Of a DNA stretch of 64,000 nt, positions 28,280-40,060 are shown in pieces. Positions within the stretch are counted from its first letter, which is position 1. Every line of letters starts with the position of its first letter. A model generated the notes under the pieces. The model was not told where the DNA came from, searched no databases, and saw nothing but the letters and a program-made list of their open reading frames with translations. The stretch is taken from the NCBI RefSeq assembly GCF_902498825.1, contig NZ_LR701459.1, forward strand, positions 3,478,564-3,542,563, read 5' to 3'. Source of the DNA: Rhizobium sp. EC-SD404. GTDB lineage: Bacteria; Pseudomonadota; Alphaproteobacteria; Rhizobiales; Rhizobiaceae. The position numbers and the translations under genes were made by a program.

Positions 28280-28413
28280 GATCAACCTCCCTGCGTTTTC
28301 TCCGGCTACAACCGACACGAGGGACGCAAGTTCCGCGAGGTTCACGGTTTATCTCGCTCTGATTGCAGGCAGTCACGAAAGTGATCGAAGGGTCCAGTCC
28401 AGTCCAATAAGTC

Positions 28414-29241
28414 TCAGTGAGCGATGAACATCGGCAAGTCGGTGTGAGCGAGCAGGTGGCTCGTCGCGCCACCGAAAATCATCTGCCGCAGGCGGCTTTG
28501 CGTGTAGGCGCCCTTGATGATGAGGTCGGCACCAAGATCGTGCGCCTGCTTCATGATCGATTCTCCCGGCCCTGAAACGAGCGGACGCGAGGCAAGCTCC
28601 GCATTCACGCCGTGCCGCTTCAGAAACTCGACCTGGTCAGAAGCGCGAGGACCGTCGACTTCCCAGCCTTCGAGTTGCAAGACGATAGTGCTTTCCGCCT
28701 GCATCAGGATCGGCATGGCAAAAGCAATGGCGCGGGCGGTTTCAAGGCTGCCATTCCAGGCGATCACCACCCTGCGGCCTATGTCCTTGGGGATTGCTGG
28801 GGGAACAAGCAGCACGGGCCTGCCGCTTTCGAACAGGATCGTCTCCACTGTGGCGATGCGGCTACCATCACGGCGCTGCTCGGGGCGAGCCAGCACCACG
28901 AGGTCGAACAGGCGCGCATAGCTTGCCACGCGCCCGTCCTCGCCGAGCTCGTCCATCGCCCAGCGATAGCAGGGCCCGACCGTCTTATCGGCGCAGCGCG
29001 GCAGCTGGGCATCTTGCATATGTTGCTCGAACCGGCGCCTTGCCGTCGTCACCATGTCCCGTCGGTTGTCCGGATCGATGTAGTGAGGATCGATGGGAAA
29101 CTCCGCCGCGATCGTGCGTGACAGATCTGGCGCCAGCGCCATGCCTTCCACAAGGCTGCCGAACACATGCGCGAAAGAGACAGCGCATTCGAAGACGGAC
29201 GCGCTTGGCTGTTCGGGAACCGGAACCAACAGCGTCTTCAT
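28414..29241 (-). CDS. Universal stress protein, tandem UspA-type
   Basis: 275 residues. ATG 29241 is preferred because GGAG lies 7 bases upstream; the ATG two codons earlier is too close to it. The protein starts MKTLLVPVPEQPSASVFECA and ends in the ATP-binding UspA C-terminus KGAYTQSRLRQMIFGGAT, with about two Usp-like halves of which the first is poorly conserved. Such proteins are induced by stress and bind nucleotides. It forms part of a small cluster with the DUF1476 gene on the same strand, 19 bases upstream. Confidence 0.85.
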   Translation of the reverse strand: MKTLLVPVPEQPSASVFECAVSFAHVFGSLVEGMALAPDLSRTIAAEFPIDPHYIDPDNRRDMVTTARRRFEQHMQDAQLPRCADKTVGPCYRWAMDELGEDGRVASYARLFDLVVLARPEQRRDGSRIATVETILFESGRPVLLVPPAIPKDIGRRVVIAWNGSLETARAIAFAMPILMQAESTIVLQLEGWEVDGPRASDQVEFLKRHGVNAELASRPLVSGPGESIMKQAHDLGADLIIKGAYTQSRLRQMIFGGATSHLLAHTDLPMFIAH

Positions 29242-29260
29242 GCGCATTCTCCAGTATCAA

Positions 29261-29620
29261 TCAATGCTTGCGTATAACCATGCCCGCTTCGCTTGCATCG
29301 GGCAATGTCTGCATGCGCATCAGTGCGGATGCGCAGAACCCGTCGTAGACGTTCGCCAGTTCCCGCTCGGACACGTCAAGGTGTCGGGCCTTCAGATCGG
29401 CCGCCAGCCGCTGCAGAAGAAGGCCGGATCCATCGCGCATGAGAACGGCATGCGCATGCGTCGAGACATAGGCTTCGGCATCGGCGCCGATCATGCCCAA
29501 CCGGTCGGCTGCCCACCGCGCCATGTCGCGCATGGCGATGACGCGCATGCGGAATGCCGCTTCGAGATCGTGGACGTATTTCAATTCGAAGGCCCGTTCG
29601 CGGTCGTCGAAAAGGGACAT
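29261..29620 (-). CDS. Divergent DUF1476 (F1F0-ATPase zeta-subunit type) protein
   Basis: 119 residues from ATG 29620. The N-terminus SLFDDRERAFELKYVHD is the DUF1476 signature, the segment by which the zeta subunit inhibits the F1-ATPase of alphaproteobacteria, and the four-helix layout follows (RWAADRLGMIGADAEAYV). The acidic nucleotide-site segment (DFEEAGDEDV in usual members) is replaced by MRDGSGLLLQRL, and the C-terminus is longer than normal, so this is probably a paralogue rather than the main inhibitor. It lies upstream of the universal stress protein gene and likely shares its transcript. Confidence 0.8.
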   Translation of the reverse strand: MSLFDDRERAFELKYVHDLEAAFRMRVIAMRDMARWAADRLGMIGADAEAYVSTHAHAVLMRDGSGLLLQRLAADLKARHLDVSERELANVYDGFCASALMRMQTLPDASEAGMVIRKH

Positions 29621-29720
29621 GCTGCATACCCCTGAACCAGTGAACATTCGCCGATTATAGCAGATCGCCGAACCGCCCAAAAGCGGGTCGGTCGCACGAT
29701 CGGCCAAGCCATGCGTACCG

Positions 29721-29760
29721 CTCAAACGAAATGCCCCGAGCTCGCTGAGGTCGGGGCATT
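29721..29760 (-). terminator. Rho-independent terminator downstream of the small membrane protein
   Basis: Inverted repeat AATGCCCCGA (29730-29739) / TCGGGGCATT (29751-29760) with an 11-base loop; on the minus strand it is followed by TCGTTTG. It ends the transcript of the small gene at 29808-30026. Confidence 0.65.
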
Positions 29761-29807
29761 CATAATGTCTGTTCTGCATGCCGAAGACGTCGGCGATGCA
29801 ATGTCGA

Positions 29808-30026
29808 TTACTGGACGGTCGGAGCCTGAGTCGGGCCCGTCTCGCCCGTTGCATCCTGTTCGGTCGTTGTTTCCCCTACGGGATTCTCGGGGTCCGTTGC
29901 TTCGCCGAACATCCCGGATACCGCCCAGGCAATCATGGCCAGAACCAGGGCGACGATCAGGATCTTCAGAACGGGCATGCCGCGTTCGCCCTGACGGGCC
30001 TCGCGCGGCGTCAATTTCTCGGTCAT
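29808..30026 (-). CDS. Small single-pass membrane protein, unknown function
   Basis: 72 residues from ATG 30026, preceded by GGAGAGATGC. A cytoplasmic, charged N-terminus (MTEKLTPREARQGERGMP) leads to one membrane segment (VLKILIVALVLAMIAWAVSGMF, about residues 19-40) and an acidic, Thr/Pro-rich tail. No family is recognised. It lies between gyrB and the DUF1476 gene with its own terminator. Confidence 0.65.
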   Translation of the reverse strand: MTEKLTPREARQGERGMPVLKILIVALVLAMIAWAVSGMFGEATDPENPVGETTTEQDATGETGPTQAPTVQ

Positions 30027-30134
30027 GCATCTCTCCGAATGGCCGTTGCGCACCACGCCGGCGCGCTATTTCAGCTTCAGATGATGAACGACCTTGCGCG
30101 GCGAATGTTCCCTCGCCGCGACAGGCACATAAGG

Positions 30135-32630
<2,496 letters not shown>

Positions 32631-32748
32631 CTAGCGCGACCCGTGGCGGAGACGGTTCCGACCGCATCGAATCGATGTCATTTCACTGTGCAAGATAATC
32701 ATTCCGCACGGTCACTTCAAACTTTGACGCCGCGAGAGCTGGGGATTG

Positions 32749-33471
32749 CTATCCGAGCAGCCCACTTCTCAGGGCGACGGCGACCGCCTGCACGCGGTTG
32801 GTGGATTTCAGCTTACCGGAAGCGGTGTTGAGATAATAGTTCACGGTATGCTCGGAGATGCCGATGATCTTGCCGATCTCGAAGCTCGTCTTGCCTTCGG
32901 CCGTCCAGCGCAGGCATTCGCGCTCGCGCTCGGTCAGCCGCGGCTTTTCCTCGTCCCGCGTCCCACGCAATTTCGCGAGTTGGTCGAATATGCCGGTGGA
33001 GACGAGCTGCAATTCGCCCATTTCCTGCATGTCGAGTTCGTCGCGCAGGCCCGAATAGCCGATCGCGCCGGTCCCATAGGCCGGGCAATGCACCGGAAAA
33101 TACGCCCAGCGGACCATGTCGAACTTGCGGAAAAGATCGACGACCGATGGCCGTTTTCCGTTGTCCACGACAGGAAGCTCATCGAGCGTATACTGAAAAC
33201 AAAGTGCCGATTGCGCCAACCGCTTCAGGATCGGACTCGAAGCGCCGACCTTCCGTTCGTCGTAGGTTCGCGTGAGTTCGGCCGGCCAGTTGGAAAGTTC
33301 CGACAAGGCACCGATCTTTGCTTCGCCGATCGCAGGCAGCTTCAACACCGTGAAATAGGCAAAGCCATAGGCCTGCGTCTTGGAACGCAGCAACCGCAAG
33401 AGATCATAGGGCGTCTGCATGTCGCCCATGACGGCCGGCATATCCGATGAGCTGGAAATGCCTAAACTCAT
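32749..33471 (-). CDS. LuxR-type regulator with autoinducer-binding-like domain (LuxR solo)
   Basis: 240 residues from ATG 33471. The N-terminal 160 residues have the autoinducer-binding fold; the C-terminal 65 residues are a LuxR/FixJ HTH (LTERERECLRWTAEGKTSFE ... SEHTVNYYLN). In the ligand pocket the conserved Trp and Asp (TraR W57 and D70) correspond to Leu66 and Ser79 here (WPAELTRTYDERKVGASSP), so a ligand other than a standard acyl-homoserine lactone, or none, is likely. No luxI synthase is nearby. It is upstream of gyrB on the same strand. Confidence 0.85.
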   Translation of the reverse strand: MSLGISSSSDMPAVMGDMQTPYDLLRLLRSKTQAYGFAYFTVLKLPAIGEAKIGALSELSNWPAELTRTYDERKVGASSPILKRLAQSALCFQYTLDELPVVDNGKRPSVVDLFRKFDMVRWAYFPVHCPAYGTGAIGYSGLRDELDMQEMGELQLVSTGIFDQLAKLRGTRDEEKPRLTERERECLRWTAEGKTSFEIGKIIGISEHTVNYYLNTASGKLKSTNRVQAVAVALRSGLLG

Positions 33472-33712
33472 GCCGCCGCTACCCGCTCCGTCCCGATCGA
33501 GCCGTCCAATACCGTTTCCTGCACGCTCCACGATTGTCGAGCCCAGACAATGGGGCAGGCGGCCCCGACGAGCAAGCGGGAATGCGCGAGAACGCACGCT
33601 GTCCTCATCAAATGCGCCCGATCAAATGCACCTGCGGACTTGCGCGGCATGCCGCACTTGCTAGATGACGGGTCAGCATCCATCCAGGGGTTGCATTTTC
33701 CGGGGCCAGGCT

Positions 33713-35728
33713 TTGAGCGACCCAGTATTTCTCGGCATCGATACCGGCGGCACCTATACGGACGCCGTGCTGTTCAGCGAAACGCGCGGCGTCGTCGCGA
33801 AGGCGAAGGCGCTGACCAGCCACGACGACCTCGCGACCGGCATCGCGGCCGCCGCCGATGCCGTCATCGCCCAGTCCGGAATCGATGCAGCATCGATCGC
33901 CCTCGTCTCCCTGTCGACGACGCTCGCGACGAACGCATTGGTCGAGGGACGCGGCGGACGGGTGGCGTTGGTGGCGATCGGTTTCGAGCCTGCCGATCTC
34001 GAACGCGCCGGCTTGCTGGAAGCGCTTTCCGGTGCGCCCGTCTACCGGCTGCCCGGCGGCCACGACGTTCACGGCAAGCCGCGCTCGCTCGATCTTTCGG
34101 CGCTGCATTCGGCGCTGCCGACGCTTGCCGAAGAGGTGGAGGCGATCGCGGTTGCCGGCTATTTCGCCGTGCGCAATCCGGAGCATGAAATCGCGGTGCG
34201 CTCGCTGATCCGCGAGGCGACCAACCTCCCGGTCACCTGCAGCCACGAGCTCTCGTCGAAACTCGGCGGGCCGAAGCGGGCTTTGACGACGCTTCTGAAT
34301 GCGCGGCTGATCGGCATGATCGACAGGCTGATTTCCGCCAGCACGACATTCCTTGCCGCGCGCGGCATCACGGCTCCGCTGATGGTCGTGCGTGGCGATG
34401 GCGCCCTCATTTCTGCGTCGGAGGCACGGCTTCGGCCGATCGAGACGATCCTGTCGGGCCCGGCCGCAAGCCTTGTCGGAGCGCGCCATCTGACCGGGCT
34501 TTCGCGCGCCATCGTTGCCGACATCGGCGGCACGACGACGGATATCGCCATCCTGGAAGATGGACGGCCAAGGCTCGATCCTGAAGGCGCGCTTGTCGGT
34601 GGTTTTCGCACCATGGTGGAAGCCGTGGCGATGCAGACGCATGGGCTTGGCGGCGACAGCGATGTCGCGATCCTGCGAGACGGCATTGCGGCCGGCATCC
34701 TGCTCGGGCCACGCCGCGTGGTGCCGCTGTCGCTCGCAGCGCTCGGTGACGGCAACGATCTCGTCACGTCACTCAAGCGGCAACTGGCCAACGATCGGCC
34801 CGGGCGGCTCGACGGGCGCTTTGCGGCGCGAACCGCCATGACGCCGCCGCGCCATTTGCCTGAGCGCGACCGCGCGCTGCTTTCGCGGCTCGGCGGCGAT
34901 TTCCGCGCTCTCGACGCCGTGCTCGTCAGCGCATCCGAGCGGTCCGCGCTCGACAGGCTTGCCGGGCAGGGCCTCGTGCGCATCAGCGCCTTCACCCCGA
35001 CGGACGCGATGCATGTGCTCGGACGTCTGTCACTGTGGAACGGCGAAGCGGCCCGCATCGGCGCGGCGCTGCTCGCCCGTCAGCGAGACGGCAGAGGCGA
35101 AATGCTCGCGGTCGATGAAACGCAGCTTGCCGAGCGCGTCATCGCAACGTTGACGGAAATATCCGCCCACAAGGTTCTGGAAGCCGGGCTCAGCGAAGAT
35201 GCCGCCCGCGGATCGGGCCCTGCTTTCGATCCGGCACGCTCGGAGGCGGTGCGACGCACGCTGGCTCGTCCGCTATCGATCGTCGGCTTCCGGCTTTCGC
35301 TCGATCGGCCGCTCGTCGGGCTGGGCGCCTCGGCGGCAACGTATTACCCGGGGATCGGCGCACTACTTGGGGCGGAAATCACGGTGCCGGACCATGCGGA
35401 TGTCGCCAACGCGATCGGCGCCGTGGTCGGGCAGATCACCGAGACGGCCGAGGTGCTCGTCACCGCGCCGGAACCGAGCCTCTTTCTCGTCAGTGGTGGA
35501 GCGCATGTGGAACGGTTCGACGCCGAAGCGCCTGCCCTCACCCACGCCCGCGAGACGGCAAGCGCGATCGCCCGCGCCAAGGCCGGGCGCGCCGGTGCCG
35601 GGGATCCGTCGCTGACTTTGGACGAGTATATTTCTGCTCCGGTCATCGACGGGCAGCGCCAATTCGTCGAGGCCCGTATCCGGGCAATTTGCTCGGGAAG
35701 GCCGCGACTTGCTGTCGACCCAACCTGA
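33713..35728 (+). CDS. Hydantoinase/oxoprolinase A-type (HyuA) protein
   Basis: About 671 residues. The N-terminus SDPVFLGIDTGGTYTDAVL is the actin-like ATPase phosphate-binding loop of HyuA-type proteins, and the second phosphate site SRAIVADIGGTTTDIAIL lies near residue 265. These enzymes open lactam rings or carboxylate substrates with ATP, normally with a HyuB partner; no hyuB is beside it. TTG 33713 is chosen because homologues begin near here and GGGGCCAGG precedes it; ATG 33665 in the same frame is the alternative but has no ribosome-binding site. The substrate is unknown. Confidence 0.88.
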   Translation: MSDPVFLGIDTGGTYTDAVLFSETRGVVAKAKALTSHDDLATGIAAAADAVIAQSGIDAASIALVSLSTTLATNALVEGRGGRVALVAIGFEPADLERAGLLEALSGAPVYRLPGGHDVHGKPRSLDLSALHSALPTLAEEVEAIAVAGYFAVRNPEHEIAVRSLIREATNLPVTCSHELSSKLGGPKRALTTLLNARLIGMIDRLISASTTFLAARGITAPLMVVRGDGALISASEARLRPIETILSGPAASLVGARHLTGLSRAIVADIGGTTTDIAILEDGRPRLDPEGALVGGFRTMVEAVAMQTHGLGGDSDVAILRDGIAAGILLGPRRVVPLSLAALGDGNDLVTSLKRQLANDRPGRLDGRFAARTAMTPPRHLPERDRALLSRLGGDFRALDAVLVSASERSALDRLAGQGLVRISAFTPTDAMHVLGRLSLWNGEAARIGAALLARQRDGRGEMLAVDETQLAERVIATLTEISAHKVLEAGLSEDAARGSGPAFDPARSEAVRRTLARPLSIVGFRLSLDRPLVGLGASAATYYPGIGALLGAEITVPDHADVANAIGAVVGQITETAEVLVTAPEPSLFLVSGGAHVERFDAEAPALTHARETASAIARAKAGRAGAGDPSLTLDEYISAPVIDGQRQFVEARIRAICSGRPRLAVDPT

Positions 35729-35730
35729 TT

Positions 35731-35746
35731 GTTTCCAAAACGGAAC
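35731..35746. promoter_or_regulatory. Palindromic candidate operator upstream of glcB
   Basis: GTTTCCAAAACGGAAC contains TTCC and GGAA arms separated by 5 bases, a form used by IclR-type regulators. It lies 23 bases upstream of the predicted -35 of glcB. No regulator gene of that type is in the window. Confidence 0.4.
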
Positions 35747-35769
35747 AAATCTTTGGAATTGATGATCGA

Positions 35770-35797
35770 TTGACAGGGAATGCGCCGGGCTTATCTG
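35770..35797 (+). promoter_or_regulatory. Candidate glcB promoter
   Basis: TTGACA (35770-35775), a 16-base spacer and TATCTG (35792-35797) lie about 53 bases upstream of the glcB ATG. GGGAGATTAACGC immediately before the ATG provides the ribosome-binding site. Confidence 0.5.
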
Positions 35798-35850
35798 TGG
35801 CTCAACGGAAAGTGCGACCAGCCGGTTGCCGCGCCAAGGGAGATTAACGC

Positions 35851-38034
35851 ATGACCACGACCGAGCAGCATGGGCTGACGATCGACACGACGCTCTACGA
35901 CTTCATCGTCTCGGAAGCGTTGCCGGGGACCGACGTCGACGCGGACGCATTCTTCAAGGCGCTGTCGGATGCGATCCACGAGCTTGGACCGAAGAACCGG
36001 GCATTGCTTGCCAAGCGCGACGATCTGCAGGCGAAGATCGATGCCTGGCACCGCGAGAACGGCGCACCGTCCGACCTAGAGCGCTACAAGGCGTTCCTCT
36101 CTGAGATCGGGTACCTCGTACCTGAAGGCGGCGCTTTCTCCGTCTCGACCGACAATGTCGACCCAGAAATTGCGACAACGGCTGGCCCGCAGCTGGTCGT
36201 GCCGGTCATGAACGCACGCTATGCGCTGAACGCAGCCAATGCGCGGTGGGGTTCGCTTTATGACGCGCTCTACGGAACCGACGCGATCTCCGAAGATGAT
36301 GGTGCCGAAAAGGGCAAGGGTTACAATCCGAAACGTGGCGCGAAGGTCATCGCCTGGGGCCGCAACTTCCTCAACCAGAGCGCACCGATCCAAGCCGCCT
36401 CGGGCGACACGACCTGGGAAAATGTCAGCGGTTTCTCGATCGAAGACGGCCAGCTCGTCATCGCGCTGACCGATGGCGCGCTCGGCAAGCTGAAGGACGG
36501 CGCACAGCTTGCCGGCTATCTCGGCGAAGCCTTCGCCCCGACATCGATACTCCTGAAGAAGAACGGCATGCATGTGGAGATCGTCATCGATCGCCGCAGC
36601 CCGATCGGCGAAGGCGACAGCGCCGGCATTTCCGATATCCTTCTGGAGTCTGCGCTGACGACCATCCAGGACTGCGAGGATTCCATCGCGGCAGTCGACG
36701 CCGAGGACAAGGTCGCGGCCTACCGCAACTGGCTCGGCCTGATGAAGGGCGATCTGGAAGACACCTTCGACAAGGGTGGCAAGTCGGTCACGCGCGCGCT
36801 CAACGACGACCGCGAATACACCGCGCCGGATGGCTCGACGCTGACCCTGCCCGGCCGTTCGCTGATGCTTATCCGCAATGTCGGCCACCTCATGACCAAC
36901 CCTGCAATCCTTGACCGGGACGGCAACGAGGTTCCGGAAGGCATGATGGACGGCTTCGTCACCGGCCTGATCGCGCTGCACGATGTCGGCGCCAATGGCA
37001 GGCGCAAGAATTCCCGTGCAGGCTCCATGTATGTGGTCAAGCCGAAGATGCATGGGCCGGAGGAAGTCGCCTTCGCGGCGGAGATCTTCACCCGCGTCGA
37101 GCAGGCGCTTGGCATGAAGCCCAACACGATCAAGATGGGCATCATGGACGAGGAACGCCGCACCACGGTCAACCTGAAAGAGGCGATCCGGGCTGCGAAG
37201 GAGCGCGTCGTCTTCATCAACACCGGTTTCCTCGATCGCACCGGCGACGAAATCCATACCTCGATGGAAGCTGGCCCGATGATCCGCAAGGGCGACATGA
37301 AGGCATCGACCTGGATCCAGGCGTACGAGAACTGGAACGTCGATATCGGCCTGGAATGCGGCCTTTCCGGCCACGCCCAGATCGGTAAGGGCATGTGGGC
37401 CATGCCGGACATGATGGCGGCGATGCTGGAACAGAAGATCGGCCACCCGAAAGCCGGTGCGAACACCGCATGGGTGCCCTCGCCGACGGCAGCGACGCTG
37501 CACGCGACGCATTATCACCAGGTCAATGTCGCCGACGTCCAGTCGGGCCTGAAGTCGCGCGGCCGCGCCAAGCTCGACGATATTCTGTCGGTGCCGGTTG
37601 CCGAACGTCCCAACTGGACGCCCGAAGACATCCAGCGTGAGCTCGACAACAATGCGCAGGGCATCCTCGGCTATGTCGTGCGCTGGGTCGATCAGGGCGT
37701 CGGCTGCTCCAAGGTTCCGGACATCAACAATGTCGGCCTGATGGAAGACCGCGCGACGCTGCGCATTTCCGCACAGCACATGGCCAACTGGCTGCACCAC
37801 GGCGTCGTGACCGAAGCGCAGATCGTCGAAACCATGAAGAAGATGGCGAAAATCGTCGATCAGCAGAACGCAGGGGACAGCGCCTACAGGCCGATGGCTG
37901 CCGATTACGACGGCTCGATCGCGTTTCAGGCCGCTCTCGATCTTGTCCTCAAGGGCCGTGAGCAGCCCTCCGGATATACCGAGCCGGTGCTTCACCGCCG
38001 TCGCCTGGAGCTGAAGGCCGCAACGCGCGGCTAA
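35851..38034 (+). CDS. glcB: Malate synthase G
   Basis: 727 residues, the length of isoform G (about 720) rather than A (about 530). It condenses glyoxylate with acetyl-CoA to malate in the glyoxylate/glycolate route. Characteristic segments include [24 protein letters not shown] text ([18 protein letters not shown]), [20 protein letters not shown] and [19 protein letters not shown]. The gene stands alone, with its own promoter and terminator and with no isocitrate lyase or glycolate oxidase gene next to it. Confidence 0.97.
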   Translation: MTTTEQHGLTIDTTLYDFIVSEALPGTDVDADAFFKALSDAIHELGPKNRALLAKRDDLQAKIDAWHRENGAPSDLERYKAFLSEIGYLVPEGGAFSVSTDNVDPEIATTAGPQLVVPVMNARYALNAANARWGSLYDALYGTDAISEDDGAEKGKGYNPKRGAKVIAWGRNFLNQSAPIQAASGDTTWENVSGFSIEDGQLVIALTDGALGKLKDGAQLAGYLGEAFAPTSILLKKNGMHVEIVIDRRSPIGEGDSAGISDILLESALTTIQDCEDSIAAVDAEDKVAAYRNWLGLMKGDLEDTFDKGGKSVTRALNDDREYTAPDGSTLTLPGRSLMLIRNVGHLMTNPAILDRDGNEVPEGMMDGFVTGLIALHDVGANGRRKNSRAGSMYVVKPKMHGPEEVAFAAEIFTRVEQALGMKPNTIKMGIMDEERRTTVNLKEAIRAAKERVVFINTGFLDRTGDEIHTSMEAGPMIRKGDMKASTWIQAYENWNVDIGLECGLSGHAQIGKGMWAMPDMMAAMLEQKIGHPKAGANTAWVPSPTAATLHATHYHQVNVADVQSGLKSRGRAKLDDILSVPVAERPNWTPEDIQRELDNNAQGILGYVVRWVDQGVGCSKVPDINNVGLMEDRATLRISAQHMANWLHHGVVTEAQIVETMKKMAKIVDQQNAGDSAYRPMAADYDGSIAFQAALDLVLKGREQPSGYTEPVLHRRRLELKAATRG

Positions 38035-38065
38035 GGCTCAGCCGCCTTTTGGACCACGCGAATCC

Positions 38066-38101
38066 ATGCGCCTCGCCGTGAAAACGGCGGGGCGCATTTG
38101 C
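38066..38101 (+). terminator. Rho-independent terminator after glcB
   Basis: ATGCGCCTCGCCGT (38066-38079) pairs with ACGGCGGGGCGCAT (38084-38097) around a GAAA tetraloop, with one G-T pair, followed by TTTG. Confidence 0.75.
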
Positions 38102-38274
38102 CTTAAGGAAACGTTAAGGCCGCATTTCTGACCAACCGAGGCCATAATCGCCCTTCATGGATGCCGCAGCGTGGGTACCGGCGGGTGAACCAAGACTGCC
38201 ATAAGAGCAGCGCGCATCCCGCCGATCCGTTCGACCCAAGGGACATGACCACCGCGTTTCGGAGAGGCGTCGGA

Positions 38275-39162
38275 ATGATCAAGAAGTACCAGTTCGAAAG
38301 CGAGCCGGCAGAAGGCATGACGCTGCGGCAGATCGCGCTGTGGGCGGCCTTTCCAGCCTGTGCCGCACTCGTGCTCGCAGGCGGCATTGCCCTCAACATG
38401 GATCGTGCACCGCAGGCAGAGCCCCTCGTCGAAGTTGCATCGGCCGCCGAAGCGCCCGCCGCTGCCATTGTGCCGGCGCCCGCGGTAGCGAAAGCCGATC
38501 GTCCGGTGGAAAGCGCGCCTTCTGCGACGGCCGAGGCCACACCGCAGCCGCTCGACGAAGCCGACCCTCGCTGGGGTGGCGACGTGACCGCTGCGGCAGG
38601 GTCTTCCCAAGAGGAGACCGCATTCGGTGCACAGGGCGACGCCGGTCCTTTGCCGACAGACGCAACCGACGACCTTGATGTAGCGCTGGCCGAAGCCGCC
38701 ATCGACGAGGACACGACCTCAGCGATCGGCACCCCCCAATCGAACCAGGGCTCGGAAGTCATCGTTGCCGAAAGCGAGCAGGAAGTGGCGGCACTCGAGC
38801 AGGCCGTGGCCGTTCGCCAAGACCAGCTTCCGGATGCGGCCTTCGTGGCCGAGACGGACGATGCCCTGGCCGCGATCGATGCCCAGGCGGGTGCGACGAC
38901 CGGGCAGGTGGGCGGCACGGCGGACACGTCGAGCTACGTTGCCGGGCAGACCACGGAATACGTCAATTTCCGCACTGGACCGAGCAACGACGCCGAAACG
39001 ATCAGCATCGTCCCGGGTGGCACGCCGCTTCAGGGTCAGCCGATGACAGAGTGCCCGCATTTCTGCGCCGTCGAAATCGATGGTCGGCAAGGATACATCT
39101 ACAAGGCATTCATCGACTATGCGGCGCCGGAGGCCGACACAGACACCGCGCGCGTCGAATAG
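38275..39162 (+). CDS. Membrane-anchored SH3-domain protein
   Basis: 295 residues from ATG 38275 (GGAGAGG upstream); ATG 38245 in frame is possible. A single membrane segment at about residues 15-38 is followed by a long Ala/Pro/Glu/Asp-rich, low-complexity linker and a bacterial SH3 (SH3b) domain at about 225-285 (YVNFRTGPSNDAETISIVPG ... YIYKAFIDY) with two Cys pairs in ECPHFCAVEI. SH3b domains bind cell-wall peptides, so an envelope role is likely, perhaps related to the L,D-transpeptidase encoded by the convergent neighbour. No enzymatic domain. Confidence 0.8.
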   Translation: MIKKYQFESEPAEGMTLRQIALWAAFPACAALVLAGGIALNMDRAPQAEPLVEVASAAEAPAAAIVPAPAVAKADRPVESAPSATAEATPQPLDEADPRWGGDVTAAAGSSQEETAFGAQGDAGPLPTDATDDLDVALAEAAIDEDTTSAIGTPQSNQGSEVIVAESEQEVAALEQAVAVRQDQLPDAAFVAETDDALAAIDAQAGATTGQVGGTADTSSYVAGQTTEYVNFRTGPSNDAETISIVPGGTPLQGQPMTECPHFCAVEIDGRQGYIYKAFIDYAAPEADTDTARVE

Positions 39163-39195
39163 CGTGACAGCGGCGGACCGTCTGTCCGTCGCTCT

Positions 39196-39846
39196 TCAAG
39201 CCTCCTGAAGCACCACGACCTTCGTGCTGCGGCCAGGCGTCACCCGCTCATACAGATCCATGATGTCCTGATTGATCAGGCGAATGCAGCCGGATGAGGC
39301 TGCCGTGCCGATGGTATCCCACTGCGGCGTTCCATGCAGCCGGTACAGCGTGTCGTTGCCGTCCTGGTCAAACAGGTAGAGCGCGCGTGCACCGAGCGGA
39401 TTGGTCAGGCCCGGATCCATGCCGCCATCGGCGAATTCTTCCAGATGCGGTTCGCGCTCGATCATCTCGACGGGCGGGTGCCAGCGCGGCCAGGCCTGCT
39501 TCCAGGCAACATAGGCTTCGCCCTGCCACGCAAAGCCCGCACGGCCGACGCCGATACCGTAGCGCACGGCTTCGCCGTTCGGCAGCACGTAATAGAGGAA
39601 CTTTTCCGGCGTATCGACGACGATCGTGCCTGGCGCATGCTCGGTCGGATAGCGCACGATCTGGCGCGAGAACCGCGCTTCGAGACGCTGCATCGGCACC
39701 GCCGGGATCGTGTAGCCAGCATCGACGATCACGCCGTAATCCGGCATCAACTGCGGTGTAGCGGGGATTGGGGATACTGTGGTGCAGCCTGCCAGCGCCA
39801 GCGAGGCGGCGGCAGCGGAAGAGAGCAGAAACGCGCGGCGATTCAT
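39196..39846 (-). CDS. L,D-transpeptidase (YkuD family) lipoprotein
   Basis: 216 residues from ATG 39846. The signal has a Tat-like NRRAFLLSS followed by a lipobox ALAGC with Cys21. The YkuD catalytic region YRLHGTPQWDTIGTAASSGCIRLINQDIMDLY holds His and the catalytic Cys in the order HGT...SSGCIRL. It makes 3-3 crosslinks in peptidoglycan or attaches proteins to it. It converges on the SH3-domain gene. Confidence 0.92.
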   Translation of the reverse strand: MNRRAFLLSSAAAASLALAGCTTVSPIPATPQLMPDYGVIVDAGYTIPAVPMQRLEARFSRQIVRYPTEHAPGTIVVDTPEKFLYYVLPNGEAVRYGIGVGRAGFAWQGEAYVAWKQAWPRWHPPVEMIEREPHLEEFADGGMDPGLTNPLGARALYLFDQDGNDTLYRLHGTPQWDTIGTAASSGCIRLINQDIMDLYERVTPGRSTKVVVLQEA

Positions 39847-40060
39847 GGTGGAGTGTGCCTTCGGCAATGGCGGCCTGCCCTCGGCATCCGCACTTCGGCC
39901 GAACCATATTTTCGCCACCGGTGCGCCACAAGCGGTACGCATGCCGCTGCAAGCGATTTTGTGGCGGGATTGTTTTTCAGCAACAAGGCATAAACTGACG
40001 GCGGCGCAACTACTGCGTTCCGTTATTGTTCCGAATCGTCGGCCATGGCAAACTGGCCCC

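Noticed and set aside
30097..30120. CGCGGCG...CGCCGCG hairpin downstream of gyrB
   Set aside because: Seven-base stem with no following T-run on the minus strand, so a terminator is not supported.
36076..37995. Long minus-strand open frame of 639 codons
   Set aside because: Antisense shadow of glcB, whose own product is unmistakable.
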